Source of the DNA: Oscillospiraceae bacterium
GTDB lineage: Bacteria > Bacillota > Clostridia > Oscillospirales > Oscillospiraceae
NCBI GenBank assembly: GCA_031260605.1
Contig: JAISLF010000007.1
Span: 1 to 40,639, forward strand
DNA: 40,639 nt
Direction of reading: 5' to 3'
The notes beneath the pieces were generated by a model that worked only from the letters and a program-made list of their open reading frames with translations, made no database searches and had not been told where the DNA came from. This document shows positions 25,069 to 32,629 of the stretch, one piece after another. Both the position numbers and the translations under genes were made by a program. Every line of letters starts with the position of its first letter. The first letter of the stretch is position 1.

Positions 25069-25671
25069 TCAGAAGCCGAAGCCCAGCAGCAAAATCGCGA
25101 TATACGCCATGCTTTTCGGTATCATCAGCATTCCGAGCTTCGGCTTTTTGTATGCCCAAAGCACAACAGGCAAATAGCACGCGAAGCTTACGAAAATAGC
25201 GGCGCAAATTGCGATTCCGCGCCCGGAGTCCAGCGCGAACAGCACCGCGGCGATTATCCCCAGCGCAGTAAACGGCACATTCCGCAGTATTGCCCATTTG
25301 CGCGGAGACTCCTCCGCAAGCCAGCGGTTTTGCGGCATAAGGCATAGAATAATCCTGATTGCGGCTAAGGCATAAATAATGCCGTGAAGCGGAGGCGCAC
25401 AGTTAACCGTCCGCAAAATGATAATGTAAAACACGGTCATAGTAACGGACGCAACCGCCTTTCCCGCGCCCTTGGCACGCGCGCTGCCGTTAAGCATACG
25501 CGGCACCAGATGGAAGCTGTCTCCCAGAGCAAGCACAATCGCGGCAATACCGAAAACAAAGCTGTTGCCGTCCCGCAAGATTAAAAAAAGTCCGATTACA
25601 AAAGCCGCCGTCAAATACGCGGCGTCAAATACTGTTTCGGCAACCCTCGCGCCGCCGTTATCGGTTTTCAA
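25069..25671 (-). CDS. Multi-pass membrane protein of unknown function, upstream of katA
   Basis: 200 residues with about six to seven membrane segments and short loops; conserved-looking features are LALGDSFHLVPRML near residue 55 and MIPKSMAYIAILLLGFGF at the end. I do not recognise the family. The start is placed at TTG 25671, which AGAGG precedes by six bases; the frame stays open to 25710 but that extension lacks a ribosome site. It is the first gene behind the strong promoter at 25794-25821 and probably cotranscribed with katA, hinting at a role under oxidative or metal stress (inference). Confidence 0.7.
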   Translation of the reverse strand: MKTDNGGARVAETVFDAAYLTAAFVIGLFLILRDGNSFVFGIAAIVLALGDSFHLVPRMLNGSARAKGAGKAVASVTMTVFYIIILRTVNCAPPLHGIIYALAAIRIILCLMPQNRWLAEESPRKWAILRNVPFTALGIIAAVLFALDSGRGIAICAAIFVSFACYLPVVLWAYKKPKLGMLMIPKSMAYIAILLLGFGF

Positions 25672-25785
25672 CGCGCACCTCTCTTGTCTTTCTGCACCGG
25701 CTTTCAACAATTCCGTACAATTTCGCAGTAATTCATATGAAATCGGTAATAATACTTTCTTTTATTTACTAAATGAGAAGCATTC

Positions 25786-25800
25786 TTAATATCATTATAG
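25786..25800 (-). promoter_or_regulatory. PerR/Fur-like operator over the katA-operon -10
   Basis: The 15-mer TTAATATCATTATAG (plus strand) matches the Gram-positive PerR box TTATAATnATTATAA at 11 of 14 defined positions and overlaps the -10 hexamer. Repression by PerR with release by peroxide is the usual logic for katA. AT-rich promoter sequence raises chance matches, so this is moderate evidence. Confidence 0.4.
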
Positions 25801-25821
25801 TCCCTTTTAGGGGTTTGTCAA
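25794..25821 (-). promoter_or_regulatory. Consensus sigma-A promoter of the membrane protein-katA operon
   Basis: Minus-strand TTGACA (25821-25816) and TATAAT (25799-25794), both perfect, with a 16-nt spacer. About 120 bp upstream of the first start codon. Confidence 0.78.
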
Positions 25822-25939
25822 GTGATTATTTTTTCAGACGCGCTCATTTTTCAGCTCAGCGAATCTGCCGCACGGAAAGACAGCATATTAAAACAGAACC
25901 CTAACCGCACAAGCTGTCCGGTTTTACACGGTCTGACCG

Positions 25940-26539
25940 CTAATCAAGCACAATTTGCCGGAACAGCTCCTCAAGTATATCGGCGGAGGTCACGCGTTCT
26001 ACCCCCTGATACTCCTCCTGACCGTACAGCATTGACCTGTAAGCCGTATCTGTCACTACATATACAAACAATGAGGCATAGAGCTTTGTATCAAGCCCGC
26101 GCACCTTTTTCGCCAAAATCAGTTTCTCCAAAACGCGCTCAATATGGTTTATCATAAAGGTGAACTGAATGTCCCGCACATAGCTTCTTGCTTCTTCTAC
26201 GCGGTACTGCTCGTGGTAGATTATTTTCAGAATTTTCACCATGCGGTTTTGGTTGCTCTCTTTGAATTTGAAAAACAGCCTTCTCAGAATCTCAATTGCC
26301 GTAAGCTCCGTTATAAGCTTGTCAACCTCCTCGGGTGAGAGCACCGTGTCCAGTATATTCTGCTTGTACTCTGCAATAAGGCTGAGTAAAATGTCTATTT
26401 TCGCCGGAAAATGATTGTAAAGCGACGCCGCCTTAATTCCGGCGATTTCCGCAATCTGCCGAATGGTTGTTTCGGTATATCCGTTTTCGGCAAACAGGTC
26501 AAGCGCCGCGTCTAAAATTATTTCTTTTGTTGTGTTCAA
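25940..26539 (-). CDS. TetR/AcrR family transcriptional regulator
   Basis: 199 residues. The N-terminal helix-turn-helix is standard: EIILDAALDLFAENGYTETTIRQIAEIAGIKAASLYNHF arrangement over residues 5-45, with the recognition helix ending in SLYNHFPAK. The C-terminal ligand domain (50-199) is not assignable to a subfamily. The start is TTG 26539, which AGGAG precedes by eight bases, so the gene begins 41 bp inside the end of the transporter gene and is translated from the same message. It most likely controls its own operon with the transporter. Confidence 0.88.
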   Translation of the reverse strand: MNTTKEIILDAALDLFAENGYTETTIRQIAEIAGIKAASLYNHFPAKIDILLSLIAEYKQNILDTVLSPEEVDKLITELTAIEILRRLFFKFKESNQNRMVKILKIIYHEQYRVEEARSYVRDIQFTFMINHIERVLEKLILAKKVRGLDTKLYASLFVYVVTDTAYRSMLYGQEEYQGVERVTSADILEELFRQIVLD

Positions 26540-27827
26540 GGATTTTTCTCCTGCCTGATTTAATTGCAAAAAAAGCCGCAGTGCCGTAAAGAATCATTGA
26601 CACAAGCACAAAGCAAACCTGTATTCCTGTAAGCGAAGCGACGCATTGGCTCGCATTCGGGGTATAACCCGTGAACCACAGCGCGCCGGAAACAAATGCC
26701 GGTCCTGCCGCAATTCCAAAGCGCGAGGCTAAGCTGAGCATAGAGGAGGAGGTTGCGTAGATACTGCTTTTATTGCTTTGCGAAAGCTCTAATGAAACCT
26801 CCGCCACATGGTAAAACACTAAGTTCGAGGGAAACGCCGTCGCAATACCGCAGAGCGCGTTGCCGGCAATCAGCAGCGGCAGAAATCTGCCGCCAAGCCC
26901 CATAATTAACATACTAACCGCCGCGCCGGCATAGCCCCCGGCAATCAGCCTGACGGGTCTCACCCTCTTTGCCGCAAAGTAAATAACAGGCTGCATAGCA
27001 AGCGAGCTTATCACGTTTACGACTAAAAATATCGGCGTTAAGTCAACTCGCCCCACATAATATTTCATATAATAGATTGCCGACTGGTTTTTCACGGCGG
27101 ACGCCATTTGATGAAGCGCGTAAAACAACAGAATGTACAGCAAAATCCTGTCCTTGACGAGGATTTTGCCAAGCTGCCGCAGCGTCAGCCGCTTTTCACT
27201 TTCAATCGCGCGCTCTTTGATAAACAAAATTGGCGCAAAGGTAATCAGCGCGGCAGCGGCAATTATAACCGCGAGCCTGAAAAAACCCTGTCTTTCTGAG
27301 CCGCCGCCGAAAATATCCGCCAGCTTCAGCGCGTAAAACCGAACAAGCAGAGCCGCGACAATTGAGAGCACGAGCTTAACCGCGTTACGCCTCTTCATCT
27401 CATTTTTTTCGCGGCTGGAGGTTGCAAGCATAGGCAGATAGGCGCACTCCGCAATGCTGAAAAACAGGCTCCACAGTCCGACGCAGACAGCCTGCCAAAT
27501 GACGTTCCCCCGCGTCCCCGAAAACGGGGACGGCGTAAATATCAGCGCAAAAAACAGACATACGGGAGCCGCGCAAAAAACCAAGTATCCCTTGTATTTG
27601 CCGAAGCGCGTGGTTCGCCTGTCCATCGCATAGCTGAGCGCGGGGTCAATCGCGCCGTCGAACACGCGCAGTGTAAGTATCAGCACCGAGGCAATCCCTA
27701 CCGGAATAATCAGCACGTCCGTATAAAAATAGAGCAGGAAGGTCGCCGACATTGTGGAAAGCAGCGAGGTTGCAAAGCCGGGTGCGGCAAAAGCCAGATC
27801 TTTTATAAAGTCAGTTTGTTTCTTCAT
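26499..27827 (-). CDS. GPH/MelB-type major facilitator transporter
   Basis: 442 residues, 12 predicted membrane segments. The family's N-terminal signature is present: FLLYFYTDVLIIPVGIASV, then RVFDGAIDPALSYAMDRRTTRFGKY-type loop with the conserved DxxxDP and the RxGKYKGYLV motif near residue 75. MelB-like members import glycosides with Na+ or H+, but several clostridial relatives have other or unknown substrates. No glycosidase is nearby; the partner is a TetR gene, which fits drug or metabolite export as well. ATG 27827 is preferred to an upstream TTG because GGGAT is better placed for it. Confidence 0.85.
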   Translation of the reverse strand: MKKQTDFIKDLAFAAPGFATSLLSTMSATFLLYFYTDVLIIPVGIASVLILTLRVFDGAIDPALSYAMDRRTTRFGKYKGYLVFCAAPVCLFFALIFTPSPFSGTRGNVIWQAVCVGLWSLFFSIAECAYLPMLATSSREKNEMKRRNAVKLVLSIVAALLVRFYALKLADIFGGGSERQGFFRLAVIIAAAALITFAPILFIKERAIESEKRLTLRQLGKILVKDRILLYILLFYALHQMASAVKNQSAIYYMKYYVGRVDLTPIFLVVNVISSLAMQPVIYFAAKRVRPVRLIAGGYAGAAVSMLIMGLGGRFLPLLIAGNALCGIATAFPSNLVFYHVAEVSLELSQSNKSSIYATSSSMLSLASRFGIAAGPAFVSGALWFTGYTPNASQCVASLTGIQVCFVLVSMILYGTAAFFAIKSGRRKILEHNKRNNFRRGA

Positions 27828-27885
27828 ATTGTAATCCCGCAAAACGCATTTTCGTGTTGTGTTTTGTCATATAATATGAAAATTT

Positions 27886-27923
27886 CTATAATTATTATAA
27901 ACTAACTGCCGTAAGTTTGTCAA
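27886..27923 (-). promoter_or_regulatory. Sigma-A promoter with near-perfect PerR-like box for the transporter-TetR operon
   Basis: Minus-strand TTGACA (27923-27918) and TATAAT (27899-27894) with an 18-nt spacer. The plus-strand 15-mer CTATAATTATTATAA at 27886-27900 matches the PerR box at 13 of 14 defined positions and covers the -10. The nearby dyad CATATAATATG (27869-27879) could be the site of the operon's TetR protein. Confidence 0.55.
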
Positions 27924-28121
27924 GCTGTGGTTTGTTTGTGGCGGGTGAAGCTTGCGGCTGTATAAGCGCAGCAAGCTTTTACTAAAGGCTTGCAAAACAC
28001 TGCATAGTAACGAAACGGATAAGCAAATACCTCAAAAAAGATAAACTCTTTAAGAAAGGTAATTGTGGTAATAAATCTAAAGAAATTATTCGATAATTCG
28101 ACACAAAGTGACATAAAACTA

Positions 28122-28150
28122 TTGCGTTTTTGCTTCATATATGGTAGAAT
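28122..28150 (+). promoter_or_regulatory. Promoter of the lipid/glycosyltransferase cluster
   Basis: TTGCGT at 28122-28127 and TAGAAT at 28145-28150, spacer 17. An overlapping TTGCTT-16-TAATAT is an alternative. Either leaves a leader of about 170 nt before the first gene. Confidence 0.55.
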
Positions 28151-28192
28151 ATAATATGCCTTAGTTTTGGCTTAACATCATCCCGAAAATCA

Positions 28193-28285
28193 TTCGCGCC
28201 CGGAAGCGTATCCTTTGAGAAAACGAGCCTCAGATATGCTCTTTACAAATTTGGTGCGCGAAACCCTTAAAAGAGTATTCGGGTT
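28193..28285 (+). ncRNA. Structured 5' leader of the lipid cluster (candidate regulatory RNA)
   Basis: TTCGCGC (28193-28199) pairs with GCGCGAA (28256-28262), extended by CC/GG across a one-base bulge. Inside, AGCGTATC (28205-28212) pairs with GATATGCT (28233-28240) with one G-U, and TGAG (28216-28219) with CTCA (28229-28232) directly stacked on it. A further hairpin AACCC (28262-28266)/GGGTT (28281-28285) competes with the base of the outer stem, as expected of a switch. No riboswitch class that I know fits. Confidence 0.4.
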
Positions 28286-28331
28286 CTAATATAACTAAAT
28301 TGAAATTGATTGGGTATGAAGGGTGCAGTAG

Positions 28332-29120
28332 ATGATAGAAAAAATAATCCATTACGTTTGGTTAGGGAGCAGAGAAGTTCCCCGAGAATATGCAGCTTTT
28401 ATTGAAAATTGGAGGAAGCTTCATCCCGAGTGGGAAATTATTAAGTGGAATGAAGAAAATTATGACTGCGAGAATAACGATTGGATAAGGCTTGCTATTG
28501 AGCAAAAAAACTACTCTCTTGCTGCCGATGTTATAAGAAGCAATGTTCTGCTGAATTACGGCGGCGTTTACCTTGATGTTGACATTGAGCTTTTTAAGCC
28601 ACTTGATGATCTCGTCAATGAAAACGATTTTTTTATTGGATATGAAACAGATTTCTGGTTTGGCTGCGCCATTTTAGGCGCAAAAAAGAACCACCAAATA
28701 ATGCGCGAAGCATACGAGAGGTATCTCGCGCCCTGCAAAGAAGTAAATTCTAAATCAAATATGCTGTGCGTATTAAATTTCAGCGCCACAATTAAAAGAC
28801 TTTACGGCGCTAAGCTTGACGGAAAAACTAAAAAGCTTGAAGATAACTCATGTCTTCTTTCTTCCGATTATTTTTTTCCGCAGCATTACATTACGCATAG
28901 AACAAAAATCACCAATAACACCGTAGCTAAGCATCATTATTCGGCAACATGGCATTCTGCGGGACAGCTTGCAGGGATTAAAATAGCCAGGGCAACGAGG
29001 CTTGTGTTGGGGAGACGGATTTTTGGGTGTTTCGAAAGAATAGCACGGATTAATATGCTTTACAAACTAAATAAAGAGTATAAAGCGAGAAGTAAAAGGC
29101 ATAACGGCACTGGAGAGTAA
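28332..29120 (+). CDS. GT32-type glycosyltransferase (DXD sugar-binding)
   Basis: 262 residues. KIIHYVWLG at 4-12 and NYGGVYLDVDIELFKPLDDL from residue 75, with the DxD metal/nucleotide-sugar motif at D82-D84, are the GT32 (OCH1/capsule transferase) hallmarks. No signal or membrane segment is clear, so it should act on the cytoplasmic face, transferring a sugar from a nucleotide donor. First gene of a ten-gene unit; fakA-like follows after 2 nt. GAAGGG lies upstream of ATG. Its AT-rich composition contrasts with the genes to the left. Confidence 0.88.
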   Translation: MIEKIIHYVWLGSREVPREYAAFIENWRKLHPEWEIIKWNEENYDCENNDWIRLAIEQKNYSLAADVIRSNVLLNYGGVYLDVDIELFKPLDDLVNENDFFIGYETDFWFGCAILGAKKNHQIMREAYERYLAPCKEVNSKSNMLCVLNFSATIKRLYGAKLDGKTKKLEDNSCLLSSDYFFPQHYITHRTKITNNTVAKHHYSATWHSAGQLAGIKIARATRLVLGRRIFGCFERIARINMLYKLNKEYKARSKRHNGTGE

Positions 29121-29122
29121 CA

Positions 29123-30697
29123 ATGGTGTGTGAAAATACGATAAACGGCAAATTATTGTGCAAAATGTTGCTTAACGGGTTCACCAACCTTTCGCATAAT
29201 AAAGACTATTTAGACGATATGAATATTTTCCCCGTTTCAGACAGTGATACCGGTACAAATATGAAAAACACGTTTGAAAAAGGGGTTGCCGCCCTTAAAG
29301 ATGAGGTGTCATTTCATAGCGTAATATCCGTTTTTGTAAAGGGAATGATGATTGGCTCAAGAGGCAATTCAGGTTCCATTTTATCGCAGTATTTTTGGGG
29401 AATATACGAATATACAGAGAATAAGGACACCATAGCGATTGCCGATTTATGCGGCGCCTTGCAGCACGCTTATAGCTTGGCTTACAAGGCGGTTCTTCGC
29501 CCGGTAGACGGCACTATGCTAACGGTAATGCGCGATGGAATCAACAGAACATTGCCGAACATTAACGACAAAATGTCTCTGAAAGAGTTTTTTGACGTTT
29601 TAGTTGATGAGATGTTTCTCTGTACGCAGGAAACTGTCAAGCAGATGGATGTGCTGCGCGAAAATAATGTTGTAGACAGCGGAGCTTTGGGGCTTTACCT
29701 CATTTTTGACGGAATGAAAAGAACGTTTTACGACGATTTGCAGTATTTTGATTGTGAGCAAAGCGATTTGCTTCCTAAACGCATTCCCGATGTTGTTAAG
29801 AATGTTTCGTTTTTCCGTTATTGCACCGAATTTGTTTTGAAGCTGCACGACATAAAAGATAAAGCCTTTTTTGTGCGTTTTCTTGAAAAAAATGGCGATT
29901 CAATTGTCGTTGCTATTGACGAAGATATTTTGAAGGTACATATACATACCAACCGGCCGCAGGAGGTAATGAATGAGTTTACCAAATATGGCGATCTCGC
30001 TGTCAAAAAGGTTGACGACCTGTTTTTGACACAGGAATTTGAAAAGCTGAAACAGCGCAAGCACGAAGACTTTGCTATCGTAGCCTTTACAAGCGGTGAA
30101 GGAAATTCAGCCATTTTGGAGCGGTTGGGGGCAGACGTTGCTTTTAGCATTCCGTTCGGTCATTCACCTGATGAAGAAGAATTAAAGATGCTTATTGATT
30201 CGTTTTCAAAGGAAAACCTGATTGTCTTTCCTAACGACAAGGGGATACAAGAAAAGTTCAGAAGAATTAAGTGGTACTCAAATTTACAAAATCTTTATGT
30301 CGCAGAGTCTGACAGTTTGGTGAAAACGTTTTTCACGCTTTCTTCGCTGATTTTTGCTGATGAATTTAAGAATGTTATAAAATCTATTGAAGGGCTGAAG
30401 AAACAGCATTTTTTTCAGACAAGCATTAAAGCTTCGGTTGCAGGAAGCCACATCCAATACTCGGGTTATTTAAGGAACAAAATTATTATCAATGAGGATT
30501 TTGCAGATTTATTAAATACAATTGCAAACGAGGCGCTTCTGAAGCCATATTCAACAGTTGTTGTTTTTGGCGGCAAGCGTTGCACGCAAAAGGATATTGA
30601 CAGCATTCACGCGCATTTTGAAAAAAACGGCAGCATAGAATTTACATATTTTGATAGTTGTCCTCAAGACAGCGATTTTATAATTGGGGCATATTGA
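29123..30697 (+). CDS. FakA-type fatty acid kinase (DhaL/DAK2 domain)
   Basis: 524 residues. FakA phosphorylates fatty acids held by a DegV-type FakB protein, giving acyl-phosphate for phospholipid synthesis. The N-terminal DhaL ATP domain has NIFPVSDSDTGTNM with the Mg-binding D40 and D42 (usually DGD, here DSD), RGNSGSILSQ at 80-89 and PVDGTMLTV at 127-135; the middle domain starts at YCTEF (233-237) and has the metal-site KVHIHT with H273 and H275; the C-terminal domain, which docks FakB, is present. All known catalytic positions look intact. A DegV-type partner lies three genes downstream. In most Firmicutes FakA (YloV) sits next to asp23/rpmB, so this is probably a second, specialised copy. 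Confidence 0.88.
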   Translation: MVCENTINGKLLCKMLLNGFTNLSHNKDYLDDMNIFPVSDSDTGTNMKNTFEKGVAALKDEVSFHSVISVFVKGMMIGSRGNSGSILSQYFWGIYEYTENKDTIAIADLCGALQHAYSLAYKAVLRPVDGTMLTVMRDGINRTLPNINDKMSLKEFFDVLVDEMFLCTQETVKQMDVLRENNVVDSGALGLYLIFDGMKRTFYDDLQYFDCEQSDLLPKRIPDVVKNVSFFRYCTEFVLKLHDIKDKAFFVRFLEKNGDSIVVAIDEDILKVHIHTNRPQEVMNEFTKYGDLAVKKVDDLFLTQEFEKLKQRKHEDFAIVAFTSGEGNSAILERLGADVAFSIPFGHSPDEEELKMLIDSFSKENLIVFPNDKGIQEKFRRIKWYSNLQNLYVAESDSLVKTFFTLSSLIFADEFKNVIKSIEGLKKQHFFQTSIKASVAGSHIQYSGYLRNKIIINEDFADLLNTIANEALLKPYSTVVVFGGKRCTQKDIDSIHAHFEKNGSIEFTYFDSCPQDSDFIIGAY

Positions 30698-30715
30698 GGA
30701 GGACATCAGCTTATT

Positions 30716-32629
30716 ATGGGGCGCTATAAAAAAATCGCAAAAAACAGGCTCGGTGCAATAACACAATCCAATAAAACGCTCAAGGATGTGTATAACATAA
30801 TGATTTCATGCTGTGATGATACTGCATACGAACAATTTGTTAATTATGAAATTGAAGCGGTTACCTTCAAGGAGCACGATAAAGAAATCAGAGCGTTTGC
30901 TTCATATATAAAGCACGTATATCCCGATGCAATCGATGAATACATAGGCATAGACCTCGGCAACTCACCAAGCTTTTTAGTTGCATTTTGGGGCACCTTA
31001 ATGAGCGGAAATAAGCCCTATCTGATTAATTCGTATTACCCCTCAGAGCTTCGAATAATGCTTCTGAACAGGCTTGCCATACGGCTTGTAATTACAAACG
31101 CTGTGTGCTATACGGATTTCACTGTTGTGAATATCGGCGCCTATGACAAAAATTGCCCGCAAATTACAGATGAGTTTTGGCAGGATGAGTTCGCACTTTC
31201 CTCAGCCATGACAGGACTTGAGGCAAAAATATGCGTGTTTAACGGCGAAGCTGTTGTCAATCAAATTCTGAATACTAAAGACATAATACGAAAAAACAAT
31301 TGGATAATACACGAATATAACAAAAGAATCAAGGTGGCAATGATTCTGCCGCTTTTTCACATTTTCGGAATAATGGCGAGCTATTTTTGGTTTGCTTTTT
31401 TTGGATGCACAATGGTTTTTCTTCAGGATAATGCGCCTGAAACTATCAGAAGAACAATAAACAGGCACAATGTGACGCATATTATTGCGCCTCCTATCCT
31501 CTTCCACAAGCTGTACAAAGGAATAATAAACGGAATTTCGCAGGAAAGCGAAAGTCGGAAAAAAAAGTTTCAGAACGGAACAAAAATCGCTTTTGCCATG
31601 CAAAACATTTTTCCTTCGTTGGGCGTTAAGCTTTCAAGAAGACTTTTCAGGGAGGTGCTTGCCACCTCGTTCGGAGTGTCGCCGAGGTTTATGATTTCCG
31701 GCGGGGCGCATATAGACAGCGAAGCGCTAAAAATCATCAACTGTATTGGGTACCCGCTTGTAAATGGTTACGGCACGACAGAAACGTCGATTTCCGGAGC
31801 GAATTTGGCAAAGAAGATAAGTCTCCGAACAAACGGCTCAATCGGTCACCCTTTTGAAAGCGCCGGCTACTCATATGATAAGGACGGAACGCTGATTGTG
31901 TCGGGCAATACAATTTGCAAACGAATTATTACATTTCAAGCTGAAGAAAGCGGCTTTAACAGCATTAAAACAAAAGATTTGGCAAAAACAATAAAAGGTC
32001 AGCATTTTGTTGTCGGACGAAAGAGTGACCTTTATATTGGGGAAAACGGCGAAAATGTAAGTCCAGATATAATTCAAAATGAACTGAAGCTTAAAAATGT
32101 AAACAGCTTTTGTGTTTTAGAGATAGACGGAAGACTTTCCATTGTTTTAGAGTATGGTGAAAAACTGCTAAGCGCAATAATTGTCAATGAAATTGAGCAG
32201 GTTAAAAAAGCGTTGGCGAACATTAACTACGGTCAGCACGTTAAAGATATTTTTATAACTCACCAACCTATAACAGGCCCAAACGCCATTAAAGTATCCC
32301 GTGCGTTGCTGCGAAAAAGAATAGATGAAGCCGAGATTGTTTTGACCAACTGCAAAAATCTAAAGGACGGCAGCAAAAAGCAAAGCGACAGAGCGGATGA
32401 CGCCGCAATGCTCTCTATTAAACAAGCCTTTGAAAACGCAGTAAATGCAGACAAAGAGGTTCAGTCTGACTCAGACTTCTTTATTGATTTAGGCGGATCA
32501 AGCCTTGATTACATAACGTTAATATGCGAACTCGAAGGAATGTTTAACATTAAGATTAACTTTGAGAACAATCAAACGCTGCGCACTCCTGAGAGCTTCT
32601 ATACGCACATTAAGGATGTATTGTTGTGA
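30716..32629 (+). CDS. Acyl-adenylate ligase fused to a C-terminal acyl carrier protein
   Basis: 637 residues. Residues 1-540 are an AMP-forming (ANL) domain: PLFHIFG at 212-218, GYGTTETS (A5), GHP, GRKSDLYIGENGENVSPDII (A8) and a late Lys in NAIKVSRALLRKR (A10). The usual phosphate-binding signature (TSGTTGxPKG) is absent; residues 168-185 read LEAKICVFNGEAVVNQIL instead. Residues about 555-637 are an acyl carrier domain with LGGSSLDYITLI and phosphopantetheine Ser near 596. Expected role: activate a fatty or other acid and load it on its own carrier for the acyltransferase next door. GAGGAGG lies 13 bp before ATG, an unusually long gap. The stop overlaps the next start (GTGA). Confidence 0.87.
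   Translation: MGRYKKIAKNRLGAITQSNKTLKDVYNIMISCCDDTAYEQFVNYEIEAVTFKEHDKEIRAFASYIKHVYPDAIDEYIGIDLGNSPSFLVAFWGTLMSGNKPYLINSYYPSELRIMLLNRLAIRLVITNAVCYTDFTVVNIGAYDKNCPQITDEFWQDEFALSSAMTGLEAKICVFNGEAVVNQILNTKDIIRKNNWIIHEYNKRIKVAMILPLFHIFGIMASYFWFAFFGCTMVFLQDNAPETIRRTINRHNVTHIIAPPILFHKLYKGIINGISQESESRKKKFQNGTKIAFAMQNIFPSLGVKLSRRLFREVLATSFGVSPRFMISGGAHIDSEALKIINCIGYPLVNGYGTTETSISGANLAKKISLRTNGSIGHPFESAGYSYDKDGTLIVSGNTICKRIITFQAEESGFNSIKTKDLAKTIKGQHFVVGRKSDLYIGENGENVSPDIIQNELKLKNVNSFCVLEIDGRLSIVLEYGEKLLSAIIVNEIEQVKKALANINYGQHVKDIFITHQPITGPNAIKVSRALLRKRIDEAEIVLTNCKNLKDGSKKQSDRADDAAMLSIKQAFENAVNADKEVQSDSDFFIDLGGSSLDYITLICELEGMFNIKINFENNQTLRTPESFYTHIKDVLL

Larger units (their letters stand above)
25672..25939. 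other. Intergenic region with katA-operon promoter
   Basis: It contains the promoter and operator listed next (25786-25821). The part nearest the TetR gene (25822-25939) shows no gene, terminator or repeat that I can support. Confidence 0.6.
27924..28331. other. Intergenic region between the transporter operon and the lipid cluster
   Basis: About 500 bp lie between the two divergent start codons. Besides the promoters and leader RNA listed separately, it contains a hairpin AAGCTTGC (27948-27955)/GCAAGCTT (27971-27978) followed by TTTT, terminator-like but with no plus-strand gene ahead of it, possibly a remnant. Base composition shifts to AT-rich here and stays so through 39 kb. Confidence 0.6.

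Noticed and set aside
27948-27978. Hairpin followed by TTTT upstream of the lipid cluster, as a terminator
   Set aside because: There is no plus-strand gene ahead of it within the spacer, so a terminating role cannot be supported; noted only under the intergenic region.
28262-28290. tRNA-like T-loop (TTCGGGTTCTAAT)
   Set aside because: No acceptor, D-arm or anticodon arm fits around it; the GGGTT pairs with AACCC as a simple leader hairpin.
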